This document shows positions 1 to 8,900 of a stretch of 12,068 nucleotides of DNA, in pieces. Origin of the DNA: an uncultured Bacteroides sp. (GTDB lineage: Bacteria; Bacteroidota; Bacteroidia; Bacteroidales; Bacteroidaceae); contig USSR01000141.1 in NCBI GenBank assembly GCA_900557355.1, positions 1 to 12,068 on the forward strand. The letters run 5' to 3'. The notes beneath the pieces are model-generated. The model ran no database searches and was not told where the DNA came from. It was given only the letters and a program-made list of their open reading frames with translations. The first letter of the stretch is position 1; every line of letters begins with the position of its first letter. Made by a program: the position numbers and the translations under genes.

Positions 1-112
1 CGATAAAAATGAATCAATCTATGTCTTTTGTGTGTAATTTTTATTTCTTGTCTTGTCACCTTTTCCACCACCATTCCCTCCTCTCAGATACCTTCTGGAT
101 GGGGGTACAATG

Positions 113-182
113 AGTCAGGGACTGAAAGGCATTCAGTCAGTGAGTGAAAGGCATTCAGTCCCTGACTGAATCAGATTCATTC
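113..182. repeat. Three tandem 22-bp dyad elements inside a larger inverted repeat
   Basis: Three 19-bp dyads of the form GACTGAA-N5-TTCAGTC start at 120, 142 and 164, exactly 22 bp apart. The first is perfect; the second (GAGTGAA left arm) and third (TTCATTC right arm) each differ at one arm position. A 16-bp core is identical at 123-138 and 145-160, and 12 of 16 positions match at 167-182. The array also contains a perfect 14-bp inverted repeat, AGTCAGGGACTGAA at 113-126 against its complement at 154-167. The spacing is about two helical turns, which suits a row of dimeric DNA-binding proteins. It lies about 130-190 bases before the GH31 start, so an operator is a reasonable inference. A transcribed hairpin ending an upstream gene is the alternative. 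Nothing else recognisable was found in 1-310: no RNA gene, no convincing ORF and no full promoter. Confidence 0.6.
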
Positions 183-310
183 AACGAGTCGGAAGAGTAG
201 CTGCAGGAAAGGAAGAAACTTACGAACTTTTTGTAAGTATAGTTGCTAACTGATGAAATATACGATGAATCATCATTTAACCCCTGATTCGCATAAATAT
301 CAATATTACT

Positions 311-2857
311 ATGATGAAAAAGTTAATACTTGCCTTTTGTATGTTACAAGGTATCTTGTTATCGTTGGGAGCTCAGGATATGCATCAAAACATAGCATAT
401 GCTGACAATAATGTGCGCTTTACGGTTATCTCAGATGGAACACTCCGTTTAGAGTATGCTCCGGATGGCAAATTTGTAGATAACAAATCTTTTGTTGCGG
501 TGAACCGCCTCTATCCGGATGTAGACTATAAGCTGAAGTCAAAAGGGGCGTGGATTGAAATAACGACTTCTAAGATGAGGATGCGTTATAAAAAAGACAG
601 TGGTCAGTTTACCGGAGACAATCTAGTGATTGAAGCGGTGAAAGGGGCATTTCCATTCACTTGGAAGCCCGGAGTGCAGCAAAAAGGAAATCTGAAAGGT
701 ACTTACCGCACTCTGGACGGAATGGATGGTGAAACGCAAACTCAAACTTGGGTAGCTGATACCAAGAAAGGGGAACAACTGAAGTTGGAAGACGGTTTGC
801 TGGCTACTGATGGTTGGTCTTTTATTGATGATTCACAAGGACTTCTGTTCGATAACGATCCGGATTGGGAGTGGGCGAAAGAACGTCCCGCCAACGGAGG
901 ACAGGACTGGTATTTCATGGCTTACGGGCATGATTACAAGCAAGCTCTGAAAGACTACACTCTCTTTGCAGGTAAGATGCCGTTGCCTCCCCGCTATGCG
1001 TTTGGCTATTGGTGGTCGCGCTATTGGTTGTATTCTGATAAAGAGTTCCGTAACCTAATTGATAATTTTAATACTTATCAGATTCCTTTGGATGTGTTGG
1101 TGGTAGATATGGACTGGCATTATACCGAGAAGGGTAAAGGAGGCTGGACCGGTTGGACTTGGAACAGGGATTTATTTCCGAATCCCCAAGGTTTCTTGAA
1201 ATATCTGAAACAGAATGACCTGAAAATTACTCTCAATCTGCATCCGGCAGACGGAGTGGCTGCATACGAAGAAAACTATACGGAGATGGCGAAAGACATG
1301 GGTGTAGATCCTGAGACAAAGAAGACGATTCCCTGGGTTAATTCCGATAAAAAGTTCATCCGGAGTATGTTTAAGAATATACTGGGTCCGATGGAGAAAG
1401 ATGGCGTAGACTTCTGGTGGCTGGACTGGCAGCAGGGAATGTTTGACCCGAAGATGAAGAATCTGAGTAATACATGGTGGATCAATTATGCATTCTTTAG
1501 TGATATGGAAAAGCGCCGGGAGACTCGCCCGATGTTGTATCACCGTTGGGGAGGATTAGGAAACCATCGTTATCAGGTAGGCTTTTCCGGTGATGCGGTG
1601 ATCTCTTGGAAATCATTGGATTTTCAGCCTTATTTCAATTCTACTGCCTCTAATGTGCTGTATGGCTATTGGAGCCATGACTTAGGAGGACATATCGGTA
1701 GTCAGATAGATCCCGAAATGTATACCCGTTGGTTACAATTCGGAGCATTAAGCCCGATTATGCGTACGCACTCTCAGAAAGGGGCTAAATTGAATAAAGA
1801 ACCTTGGGTGTTCAACAAGGAATATTGTGACATCATTCGTGAAACGATTCGCCAACGCTATGTGATGGCTCCTTATATTTATACGATGGCCCGCAAGGGG
1901 TATGATGACGGAATTTCACTCTGCCGCCCCATGTATTATGATTATCCGGAAAATAAGGAAGCCTATGAGTTTCGAAATGAATATATGTTCGGAGATGATG
2001 TGCTGGTTATGCCGGTCACTGCTCCGGTAGAGAATGGCTATGCACAGGTGCGTGTATGGTTGCCGGAAGGAGAATGGTATGAATGGCATACAGGTGCTTT
2101 GCTGAAAGGGAATCAGATTGTGGAACGCTCTTTTGCCGTTGATGAATATCCGATTTATATAAAGGCAGGTGCCATATTGCCCATGTATCTGGATAATGTG
2201 ATGAATCTGAATGGCAATGACGAAGAGGTGGCAGTAACGGTTTTCCCCGGTGGAGGCGATACTGCCGAGTTCAAGTTGTACGAAGATAATGGTAATGATA
2301 AGAATTATGCATCCGAATATGCTGTGACTAAGTTGAGTTCTGTCCGCAATGGTAATGAACAAACGCTTGTGATAGGTAAACGTGAGGGTGCTTATAAGGA
2401 TATGCCCCTTGCCCGCTCGTTTAAGGTGAAGGTGCTTTCTTCTCTCATTCCCCAGTCTGTTACGGTGAATGGGCATCCGGCTAAATACCAGTACTCAGGT
2501 GAAGATTTTGCCCTTTTGATCGATGTTCCTGCTCAGGCTTGCGATCAGGAAAAGGTGGTTAAAATCGTTTATCCGTCTGAAAAGGTCGATCTGAACGGAC
2601 TTCTTGGAGCATCCCGAAGAATAGCGAAGAGTATGGAACAACTGAAATATCGTAATTCATACATTGTCTTTAAAGAAGAGTTTGGTAAAATGGGAAGTTT
2701 GAGTGAAGCAGTGACCTATGCTCCCTCCGAAATGCCCGCTTTGATCGCTGATTTCTGGAAAAGTTATAATGAGCTGCCTGCAGTGTTGGAACGACAAGGA
2801 ATGAAGAGTGATCTTGCAACATGGTTTTTGCAATCAGTTTGTTGGAGCAAGCGATAA
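311..2857 (+). CDS. Periplasmic GH31 family alpha-glycosidase
   Basis: This is a retaining alpha-glycosidase of family GH31, expected to remove terminal alpha-linked sugars from imported oligosaccharides. Residues 1-21 form a signal peptide with likely cleavage after A21. The only early cysteine (C10, preceded by F) does not fit a lipobox, so the protein is probably soluble in the periplasm. An N-terminal beta-sandwich leads into a TIM barrel beginning near PPRYAFGYWWSRY (226-238). Barrel motifs include DMDWH (266-270), HPADG (311-315), DFWWLD (367-372), GFSGD (424-428), SHDLGGH (455-461) and a segment ending in MRTHS (484-488). D372 is the expected nucleophile and D428 the expected acid/base. 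Beta-sandwich domains follow, including a DUF5110-like region with LYEDNGN at 656-662, and then about 90 extra, mostly helical residues from about 758. The DMDWH/HPADG form differs from classical alpha-glucosidases, so glucose, galactose, xylose or N-acetylgalactosamine specificity is open. ATG at 311 or 314 could each be the start. Confidence 0.93.
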   Translation: MMKKLILAFCMLQGILLSLGAQDMHQNIAYADNNVRFTVISDGTLRLEYAPDGKFVDNKSFVAVNRLYPDVDYKLKSKGAWIEITTSKMRMRYKKDSGQFTGDNLVIEAVKGAFPFTWKPGVQQKGNLKGTYRTLDGMDGETQTQTWVADTKKGEQLKLEDGLLATDGWSFIDDSQGLLFDNDPDWEWAKERPANGGQDWYFMAYGHDYKQALKDYTLFAGKMPLPPRYAFGYWWSRYWLYSDKEFRNLIDNFNTYQIPLDVLVVDMDWHYTEKGKGGWTGWTWNRDLFPNPQGFLKYLKQNDLKITLNLHPADGVAAYEENYTEMAKDMGVDPETKKTIPWVNSDKKFIRSMFKNILGPMEKDGVDFWWLDWQQGMFDPKMKNLSNTWWINYAFFSDMEKRRETRPMLYHRWGGLGNHRYQVGFSGDAVISWKSLDFQPYFNSTASNVLYGYWSHDLGGHIGSQIDPEMYTRWLQFGALSPIMRTHSQKGAKLNKEPWVFNKEYCDIIRETIRQRYVMAPYIYTMARKGYDDGISLCRPMYYDYPENKEAYEFRNEYMFGDDVLVMPVTAPVENGYAQVRVWLPEGEWYEWHTGALLKGNQIVERSFAVDEYPIYIKAGAILPMYLDNVMNLNGNDEEVAVTVFPGGGDTAEFKLYEDNGNDKNYASEYAVTKLSSVRNGNEQTLVIGKREGAYKDMPLARSFKVKVLSSLIPQSVTVNGHPAKYQYSGEDFALLIDVPAQACDQEKVVKIVYPSEKVDLNGLLGASRRIAKSMEQLKYRNSYIVFKEEFGKMGSLSEAVTYAPSEMPALIADFWKSYNELPAVLERQGMKSDLATWFLQSVCWSKR

Positions 2858-2868
2858 ATAATAGATAG

Positions 2869-5604
2869 ATGAAACGATATTTGATGATATTTTTGGCCGC
2901 TTTCATGGCTTTTCACTGTATGGGGGCTTCTTTGCCCTCCCAGGTGGACAGCCATGATATAGCGTCTTTACATGCATGGGGACCTTATTCCAAACGCTAT
3001 GCAGGCATCTCGCACATACCTGATATGAGTAAAGGAATACGTTTTGATTTCTCCGTGATGCCCGGATATTATCGGAATCGCCAGTTGGTGCCGCATGTCC
3101 TGTTTGAATCGTCTTACTATCCATGGGAGATAAATCCGGAGGTGAATCGCATCACTTACAGGTATGAATTGGAATGGAAAGACAAGGTTTATACGGATGT
3201 CACTTATTACGTGTTGGATGATAACCGTACGCTGGTCGGAATACATTGTGTCAACAATACAGGGATGCCTCAGAATCTGGTTCTGAACCAGATGGCTTAT
3301 ATAGACTATCCTGAGACGTATCCGCAGGTAACTGCTACAGGAGCATCGCGGCTGCAATGGTATAATGCCATTGATTATATGGAGAATGAACCTGTTCGGA
3401 AATCGCCTCAATACAGACTGGTATATGATGGGTGGCGGCGGAATGAAGAACGTACTGCTTCGTCTCTCGATGGTTCGATTCTGGGGAGAGGTTTCGGTAG
3501 GAGCGAAGGTGACCGCCTGAGTTATCAGGTGAAGATCCTTCCGGATCAGGAAAACGGAGCCATAGGCATCCGATTTAAGGTAAAGAAGGGAGAGAACGCT
3601 GTACTACAGCTGAAAGGACTGGTAGAACAATCTGTTACTCTGAAAGGTACGGGAGAATTTTCTTTCGTATCAGCCCTTTATCAGAATAAGAAGGCGGGAG
3701 AATACAAACTGGAACTTATTTCGGGCAGTACCGTTGAAATCGGTCTGGATGGATTCTTTATAGGCAGTGCGGATGATATCAGCAATGTAAAAGTAGTCCG
3801 TACGCCGATACCTTTTACTCCTGCAATGGAAGTAGGTAAAAACAAGAAAGACTTTATCCTGAAGTACAAAGACTGTGAAAACTATTATGGGGTGGCTTGG
3901 AACCATCAGCATTTAGAAGTTCGGGAAATACTGAACGGTGAATTGGAATCTTTCTTCCGGAGAAAGGTGCACGATCATGTCTCGTCAAGGCTGGTTGGAG
4001 ATAGGAAGTGGCACTATACGAATGCTTTTTTGCGTCCTGTCGTGCTGGAACCAGATTCTGAACAGACCATTTACATGTTGGTATGTACAGGAGATAAGGA
4101 ACAGGTACAACAAGAATTGCAGAGTTTCCATTCAACTCCGGATAAACTGATTGCGCAGGTTAAATCTACGGAAGGTGCAAAGTCTAAGGATAAAGTGTTA
4201 CCGGGCGGAGAGAAGTATCTTCTGGGAAATCGTTTATTGCAAGCCTCGCTTTTATCGAATATCGTATATCCGGTTTATACGCAGAAAGAGTACATCAGGC
4301 ATTTCACACCGGGCAAGAACTGGAATAGTCTTTATACTTGGGATTCCGGATTCATTGCACTGGGACTGATTGATGTGGATCCGGCTAAGGCTTTCGAATG
4401 CATCAAGGCCTATACAACTCCGGTAGGGAGTGAATCGGCTTTTATTCATCATGGCACTCCATTGCCTATCCAGATGTATGCTTACGCTGATTTGTGGAAC
4501 AATAGCCTGTCACGTGAGACCTTGGAATTCTTATATCCCCGACTGAAACAGTTCTTTAACTTTATGGTTGGAAACGATCCTTACTCTACTACCCGGATGA
4601 AAGGTTCCGGTCTGCTTCGCACCTGGGATTATTTCTATAATTCCGGTGGATGGGACGATTATCCGCCTCAGCATGCACGTGGGGGGAATAAACTGGTGAC
4701 TCCTGTAGTTACTTCGGCTTATTATCTGCGGGCTGCGAAAATACTGCGCCTGGCGGCAAAAGAGTTGGGACTGAAAAAGGATATGAAAGAATATGAGCAG
4801 GTAATCGGACGACTGTCGAATGCTTTGCAAACCTACTCTTGGGACGAAGAAAGCGGATATTTTGGGTATGTGCTCCATGATTCCTTGGAGAATGCGAAAG
4901 AAATCTTACGGTATAAGGATCGGTCGAACTTTAACAAGGGGTTGGATGGAGTGACTCCTCTGACAGCAGGTATCTGTTCTCCGGATCAGGTAAATAGGTT
5001 GGTGGGACATCTGTTTTCTCCCGATGAGTTATGGACAAAAGTAGGAATTTCAACGGTAGACCAGTCTGCGCCTTATTATAAAGTAGATGGGTATTGGAAT
5101 GGTGCCGTATGGTTTCCCCATCAGTGGGTAATGTGGAAAACTCTTTTAGATTTAGGTAAGGGAGAAGAAGCCTATCGGGTGGCGCATACAGCCCTGGATA
5201 ATTGGGAAAAGGAATGTGCAGCAAGCTATTTTACGTTCGAGCATTTCATTATTTCTTCGGGAAGAGGAGCAGGGTGGCATCAGTTCTCCGGACTTTCATC
5301 ACCTATTTTAAACTGGTTTGCCGCTTACTATAAGCCGGGTAAAGTTTCTACCGGCTTTGAGGTATGGATTACGAAAAGTGAATTCAATAACAATAATTCC
5401 GGATATAAGGCTGATATCTCTTTTGACGATTCGACAAAGGCTCATGAGCGTTGTATGATTGTCTGCATGGATGCAGGATATAAGTATGAAGTATTGTTCA
5501 ATGGTAAGTCTGTTAAATCCAGATCTGACCATCCCGGAATGTTAGAAATCACATTACCGGCTACTAATAAAACCGGTGAACTTATAATTCGGGCTCTTAA
5601 TTAG
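2869..5604 (+). CDS. Periplasmic (alpha/alpha)6-barrel glycoside hydrolase, GH63/MGH1-like (clan GH-G-like)
   Basis: This is probably an inverting glycoside hydrolase; its substrate is unknown. It starts 11 bases after the GH31 gene and is likely co-transcribed with it. Residues 1-20 are a signal peptide (probable cleavage GA|S), without a lipobox, so the protein is probably periplasmic. Residues from about 25 to 450 form beta-rich N-terminal domains. The segment at about 217-312 looks like an inserted jelly-roll module. The C-terminal barrel shows WDSGF (491-495), GGWDDYP (593-599), YWNGAVWFPHQW (742-753) and FEH (790-792), followed by a glycine-rich GRGAG stretch. By analogy with GH63 enzymes, D596 or D597 may be the catalytic acid and E791 the base. 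About 85 beta-rich residues follow the barrel. Trehalase signatures are absent. At 911 residues it is longer than simple MGH-type enzymes. The fold call is fairly safe; family and substrate are not. Confidence 0.8.
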   Translation: MKRYLMIFLAAFMAFHCMGASLPSQVDSHDIASLHAWGPYSKRYAGISHIPDMSKGIRFDFSVMPGYYRNRQLVPHVLFESSYYPWEINPEVNRITYRYELEWKDKVYTDVTYYVLDDNRTLVGIHCVNNTGMPQNLVLNQMAYIDYPETYPQVTATGASRLQWYNAIDYMENEPVRKSPQYRLVYDGWRRNEERTASSLDGSILGRGFGRSEGDRLSYQVKILPDQENGAIGIRFKVKKGENAVLQLKGLVEQSVTLKGTGEFSFVSALYQNKKAGEYKLELISGSTVEIGLDGFFIGSADDISNVKVVRTPIPFTPAMEVGKNKKDFILKYKDCENYYGVAWNHQHLEVREILNGELESFFRRKVHDHVSSRLVGDRKWHYTNAFLRPVVLEPDSEQTIYMLVCTGDKEQVQQELQSFHSTPDKLIAQVKSTEGAKSKDKVLPGGEKYLLGNRLLQASLLSNIVYPVYTQKEYIRHFTPGKNWNSLYTWDSGFIALGLIDVDPAKAFECIKAYTTPVGSESAFIHHGTPLPIQMYAYADLWNNSLSRETLEFLYPRLKQFFNFMVGNDPYSTTRMKGSGLLRTWDYFYNSGGWDDYPPQHARGGNKLVTPVVTSAYYLRAAKILRLAAKELGLKKDMKEYEQVIGRLSNALQTYSWDEESGYFGYVLHDSLENAKEILRYKDRSNFNKGLDGVTPLTAGICSPDQVNRLVGHLFSPDELWTKVGISTVDQSAPYYKVDGYWNGAVWFPHQWVMWKTLLDLGKGEEAYRVAHTALDNWEKECAASYFTFEHFIISSGRGAGWHQFSGLSSPILNWFAAYYKPGKVSTGFEVWITKSEFNNNNSGYKADISFDDSTKAHERCMIVCMDAGYKYEVLFNGKSVKSRSDHPGMLEITLPATNKTGELIIRALN

Positions 5605-5661
5605 AGTTATTCATAAGAGCATTATTTTCTTTCATATTCAATATTAACCTCTGTGAGGTAT

Positions 5662-5698
5662 AAGATGCCCATTTCGCACACGGTGAAATGGGCATCTT
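5662..5698 (+). terminator. Terminator-like hairpin after the GH63-like gene
   Basis: AAGATGCCCATTTC (5662-5675) is perfectly complementary to GAAATGGGCATCTT (5685-5698). The 14-bp stem can gain a G-U and a C-G pair inward, leaving a loop of about 5 bases. It lies 57 bases after the stop codon of the GH63-like gene. The following bases (TTGTGTTAT) are only moderately T-rich, so it may stop transcription only in part or serve as an mRNA-stabilising 3' end. A 5-bp hairpin (ACCTC-TGT-GAGGT, 5647-5659) sits immediately before it. Confidence 0.72.
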
Positions 5699-5727
5699 GT
5701 GTTATCAGATTAAAACAGATCGATACA

Positions 5728-5764
5728 TTTCATTACAAATGAAACTTTGCAAATAAGATATTTG
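5728..5764. promoter_or_regulatory. Two adjacent dyads upstream of the susC-like gene, possible operator
   Basis: TTTCATT-ACA-AATGAAA (5728-5744) has perfect 7-bp arms around a 3-bp spacer. CAAATA-AGA-TATTTG (5750-5764) has perfect 6-bp arms, also around a 3-bp spacer. Their centres (5736 and 5757) are 21 bp apart, or two helical turns. The 8-bp palindrome TTTGCAAA (5746-5753) overlaps the second. They lie upstream of the best promoter candidate, a fitting place for an activator of a PUL operon. The region is AT-rich, so short dyads can arise by chance, and no known regulator consensus was recognised. Confidence 0.3.
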
Positions 5765-5854
5765 TCTCATTACTGATAATTTTGTATCTACCGCAGTTTT
5801 ATGGCCTTCTGACTGCGAAAATGAGACGTTTTTTCTCTTTTTAGGGATAAGTTT

Positions 5855-5887
5855 ATTGCTGGTTATTTAATTGAATCTCTACTTTTG
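5855..5887 (+). promoter_or_regulatory. Candidate Bacteroides promoter for the susC-led operon
   Basis: TACTTTTG at 5880-5887 matches the Bacteroidetes -7 consensus TAnnTTTG exactly. A near match to the -33 element (ATTG for TTTG, 5855-5858) lies 21 bp upstream, within the usual spacing. Transcription would begin around 5894 and give a leader of about 45 bases before the ATG at 5938. A second exact -7 match (TAATTTTG, 5777-5784) has no -33 partner at proper spacing and is weaker. Confidence 0.45.
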
Positions 5888-5937
5888 TCTTGCTTTAAAG
5901 CCAAGAAAGTCTTTACAATTTTTTAAAATTTAATATT

Positions 5938-8900
5938 ATGAAGCAGAAGATTTCAAAATTCTTTTCTGATGCGAGGATTAGGATGCTACTATTATTCCTG
6001 ATCTCTACAGTTTATATTCAAGCTCAGTCGGGCAGAATCGTTACGGGTGTCGTTAAAGATGCCACGGGCGAAACAGTTATTGGAGTAAACGTAACTGTAA
6101 AGGGTAATGCTGCTTTGGGTACTATTACCGATTTGGACGGTAAGTATTCATTGAGTGTTCCTGCGCAAAAATCTACTTTAGTGTTTTCATTCATTGGTTA
6201 TCAAACCCAGGAAAAAACAATTGATGCTAACACCAAAACTTTGAATGTTACGTTGGTTGAAGATTCTAAGTTGCTGGATGAAGTTGTTGTAGTTGGTTAC
6301 GGTACAATGAAAAGAAAAGACGTAACAGGTGCTGTAGCACACGTTGGAGATGAAGTGACCAAGAACAGAGCTGCAACAAATGCTCTTGATTTCCTAGTAG
6401 GTACTGTACCCGGTGTGCATATAACACCTTCTACTGAAGCAGGTGGTGGTGCTTCCGGACTTCTGATTCGTGGTAAACAATCATTGAAGGCAAGTACTTC
6501 TCCTTTGATTGTTCTGGATGGTGTAGTATTCTATGGTAACATTGGAGATATTAACCCGAATGACATTGAAAGTATGGATATCCTGAAGGATGCCAGTTCT
6601 ACTGCTATCTATGGTTCTAAGGGGTCGGCAGGTGTTATTCTTATTAATACTAAGAGAGGTTCTTCTGAAAAGCCTATTATTAATGTAAGTACAAAAATCG
6701 GTGTGTCGCAAGCAACCTTTATGCCTGAAATGCCTACTGCCGAACAATACATGCAGAGACGTTCTGATTATTATAAGACAATCGACTACTTCAAACCGGG
6801 AGACCAACAAAAAGGTTTAGGCTACTATGATAATCCCGACCATCTGCCTGAAGGAGTTTCCCGCGATCAATGGGCTGCTTATGATCCTTCTTTCTCCGGT
6901 GATTACATTGAAACCTGGATGCAACGTTTGGAATTCAATCCCATTGAGGTTACCAATTACAAAGCCGGTAAATTCGTTGACTGGATGGACCTTGTTTACC
7001 AGAATGGTTTGAGACAAGATTACAGTGCGTCTGTTTCAGGAAAGACAGCGAGAACCAACTATTATGTTTCATTAGGATATACCAATAATGACGGTATTGT
7101 TGTAGGCGATCAATTCCGTGCTTCAAGATCACGTGTGAATTTGGATACTGAGATTACAAAATGGCTGAATATCGGTTTGAATGCGCAATTCGTTCATAAA
7201 GGTTCGGATGATATTAAGGCGGATACAGGTGCAGCCAAGGCAGCCAGTCCTTTTGGTGATGTTTATGAAGCTGACGGAAGCATCAAAGTTAGACCTTGGG
7301 ATGACAACCGCGTTGCCAATCCGTTGCTGAATCGTTCAGTAGATGATAAATATTATAGAACACAAACCTTCAACTCAAGCGTGTATGGTAAGTTGACTCT
7401 TCCGTTCGGATTCACTTGGCAGACTACTTTCAACGTACGTTATGGTTGGAGAAAGGATTATTATTTTGATTCTGATATCAAACCGGGTGTGGTAGCCGGT
7501 GGCAAAGCAAAACGTGTGGACTACTCTGACTACGAGTGGAGCATTGATAATATGCTGAAGTGGAACCGCACTTTTGCTAAAATACATAACTTTGATTTTA
7601 CCTTTGTGTATACTGCTGAAAAATATCAGAACTGGCAAAGTACGGGAAACAATGAAGGTTTCCAACCGAATGGTGCATTGAGTTATCATGGCATTCAGGC
7701 CGGTATTACTCCTACTGTCAGCGCAAACGATGAAATGCAGACTGGTAATGGTTTATTATGGCGTTTGAACTACTCTTTGATGGACCGTTATTTGCTGACC
7801 GGTTCTGTACGTCGTGATGGTTTCTCTGCTTTTGGACAGAACAATCCTTTCGGTGTATTCTCTACAGTTGCTGCCGGATGGCGTATGTCAGAAGAAAAGT
7901 TCTTGAAGGATGTGAAATGGATTAATAACCTGAAGCTGCGTCTCTCTTGGGGACAGACCGGTAACCGTGACATCGGTCGTTATGCCGCTTTCTCAAGATT
8001 GACTATTACCAATGTTATTCAGAATGGTGTAAACTATAAAGGTGTATATCCTTCAAGTTTGGCCAACAGAGATTTGAAATGGGAAACGACTACCGGTTTT
8101 AACCTCGGTGTCGACTTCGGGTTGTTCAACAACCGGTTAAGCGGTTCTGTGGAACTTTATAAGAATAAAACGAACGATTTGTTGATGGACCGTGCCATGC
8201 CCGAAATCTCCGGATACGGTAAGATTGCCTCCAATCTGGGAGAACTTGCCAATCAGGGTGCTGAGTTGACTTTGTCAAGTGTAAACGTGAATACCCGGAA
8301 TGTACGTTGGGGTACTACCTTCACTTATTCTACTAACAAGAATGAAATCAAACATCTGTATGGTGATATGATTGACGTGCTGGATGCAGAAGGTAACGTT
8401 ATCGGCCAGCGTGAGGATGATGATGTACAGAACGGCTGGTATATCGGACATGCTATTGATGAGATCTATGATTATAAGTGGATTGGCGTATGGCAACTGG
8501 GTGAAGAACTGGAAGCTGCAAAATATGGTAAACAACCGGGTGACCCGAGATTGCTGGATGTCAATAATGATGGTAAGATTAATGACGATGATAAACTTTG
8601 GTTGGGTACAAAGACTCCGAAACATCGTATGACATTGAGCAGTGACCTGAATCTGTTCAAATGTATCAACTTCTCTTTCGTACTGCGTGGAGAATTCGGC
8701 TGGATGGATATTGATAATCTGCCAAGAAACGAAACTAATCGCTTCTACAATACTTCAAACTCTGTTTGGACTGAATATTGGACGCCCTGGAATCCAAATT
8801 CAAAATACGCCCGTTTAGGTGCGAACATTGATAGCCCGGGTGTGAATATTTACGAAAAGAGAAACTACGTAAGAATGCAGAATATGGCATTGTCTTATAC

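Larger units (their letters stand above)
5605..5937. other. 333-base intergenic region between the two transcription units
   Basis: This gap carries no plausible gene. In order it contains a small hairpin (5647-5659), a strong terminator-like hairpin (5662-5698), two short dyads with 3-bp spacers (5728-5744 and 5750-5764), a lone TAATTTTG match (5777-5784), a CGCAGT/ACTGCG inverted repeat with a 14-base spacer (5792-5797 and 5812-5817), an AT-rich imperfect hairpin (5818-5842), and a better promoter candidate (5855-5887). It ends in the AT-rich run typical before Bacteroides susC-like start codons. The arrangement suggests that the upstream genes end here and the susC-led operon begins under its own control. 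Confidence 0.6.

Noticed and set aside
120..182. CRISPR array
   Set aside because: The 19-bp dyads repeat every 22 bp with only 3 bp between them, so there is no room for spacers, and no cas gene is present.
238..245. TATAGTTG as a -7 element for the GH31 gene
   Set aside because: It has one mismatch to TAnnTTTG and no TTTG-like -33 element at suitable spacing, so no promoter is called in 1-310.
1916..2476. Antisense ORF of 186 codons inside the GH31 gene
   Set aside because: It lies wholly opposite a well-supported GH31 coding region, has no recognisable domain, and its low-complexity hydrophobic and histidine-rich composition is typical of a shadow frame.
3938..4369. Two abutting + strand ORFs suggesting a frameshifted gene
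   Set aside because: Both lie in another frame of the intact GH63-like gene and have no domain of their own.
2869..5604. Periplasmic trehalase (GH37)
   Set aside because: Only the general (alpha/alpha)6-barrel landmarks are shared. The two trehalase signature motifs are not seen, and the N-terminal half is far too long.
5777..5784. TAATTTTG as the main susC promoter
   Set aside because: The -7 match is exact, but the nearest TTTG sequences lie 12 and 27 bp away, outside the usual spacing; the 5855-5887 candidate fits better.
8557..8592. EF-hand-like loop in the SusC protein as an unusual calcium site
   Set aside because: An acidic DxNxDGxI loop at this position is common in SusC-family barrels and is not distinctive here.
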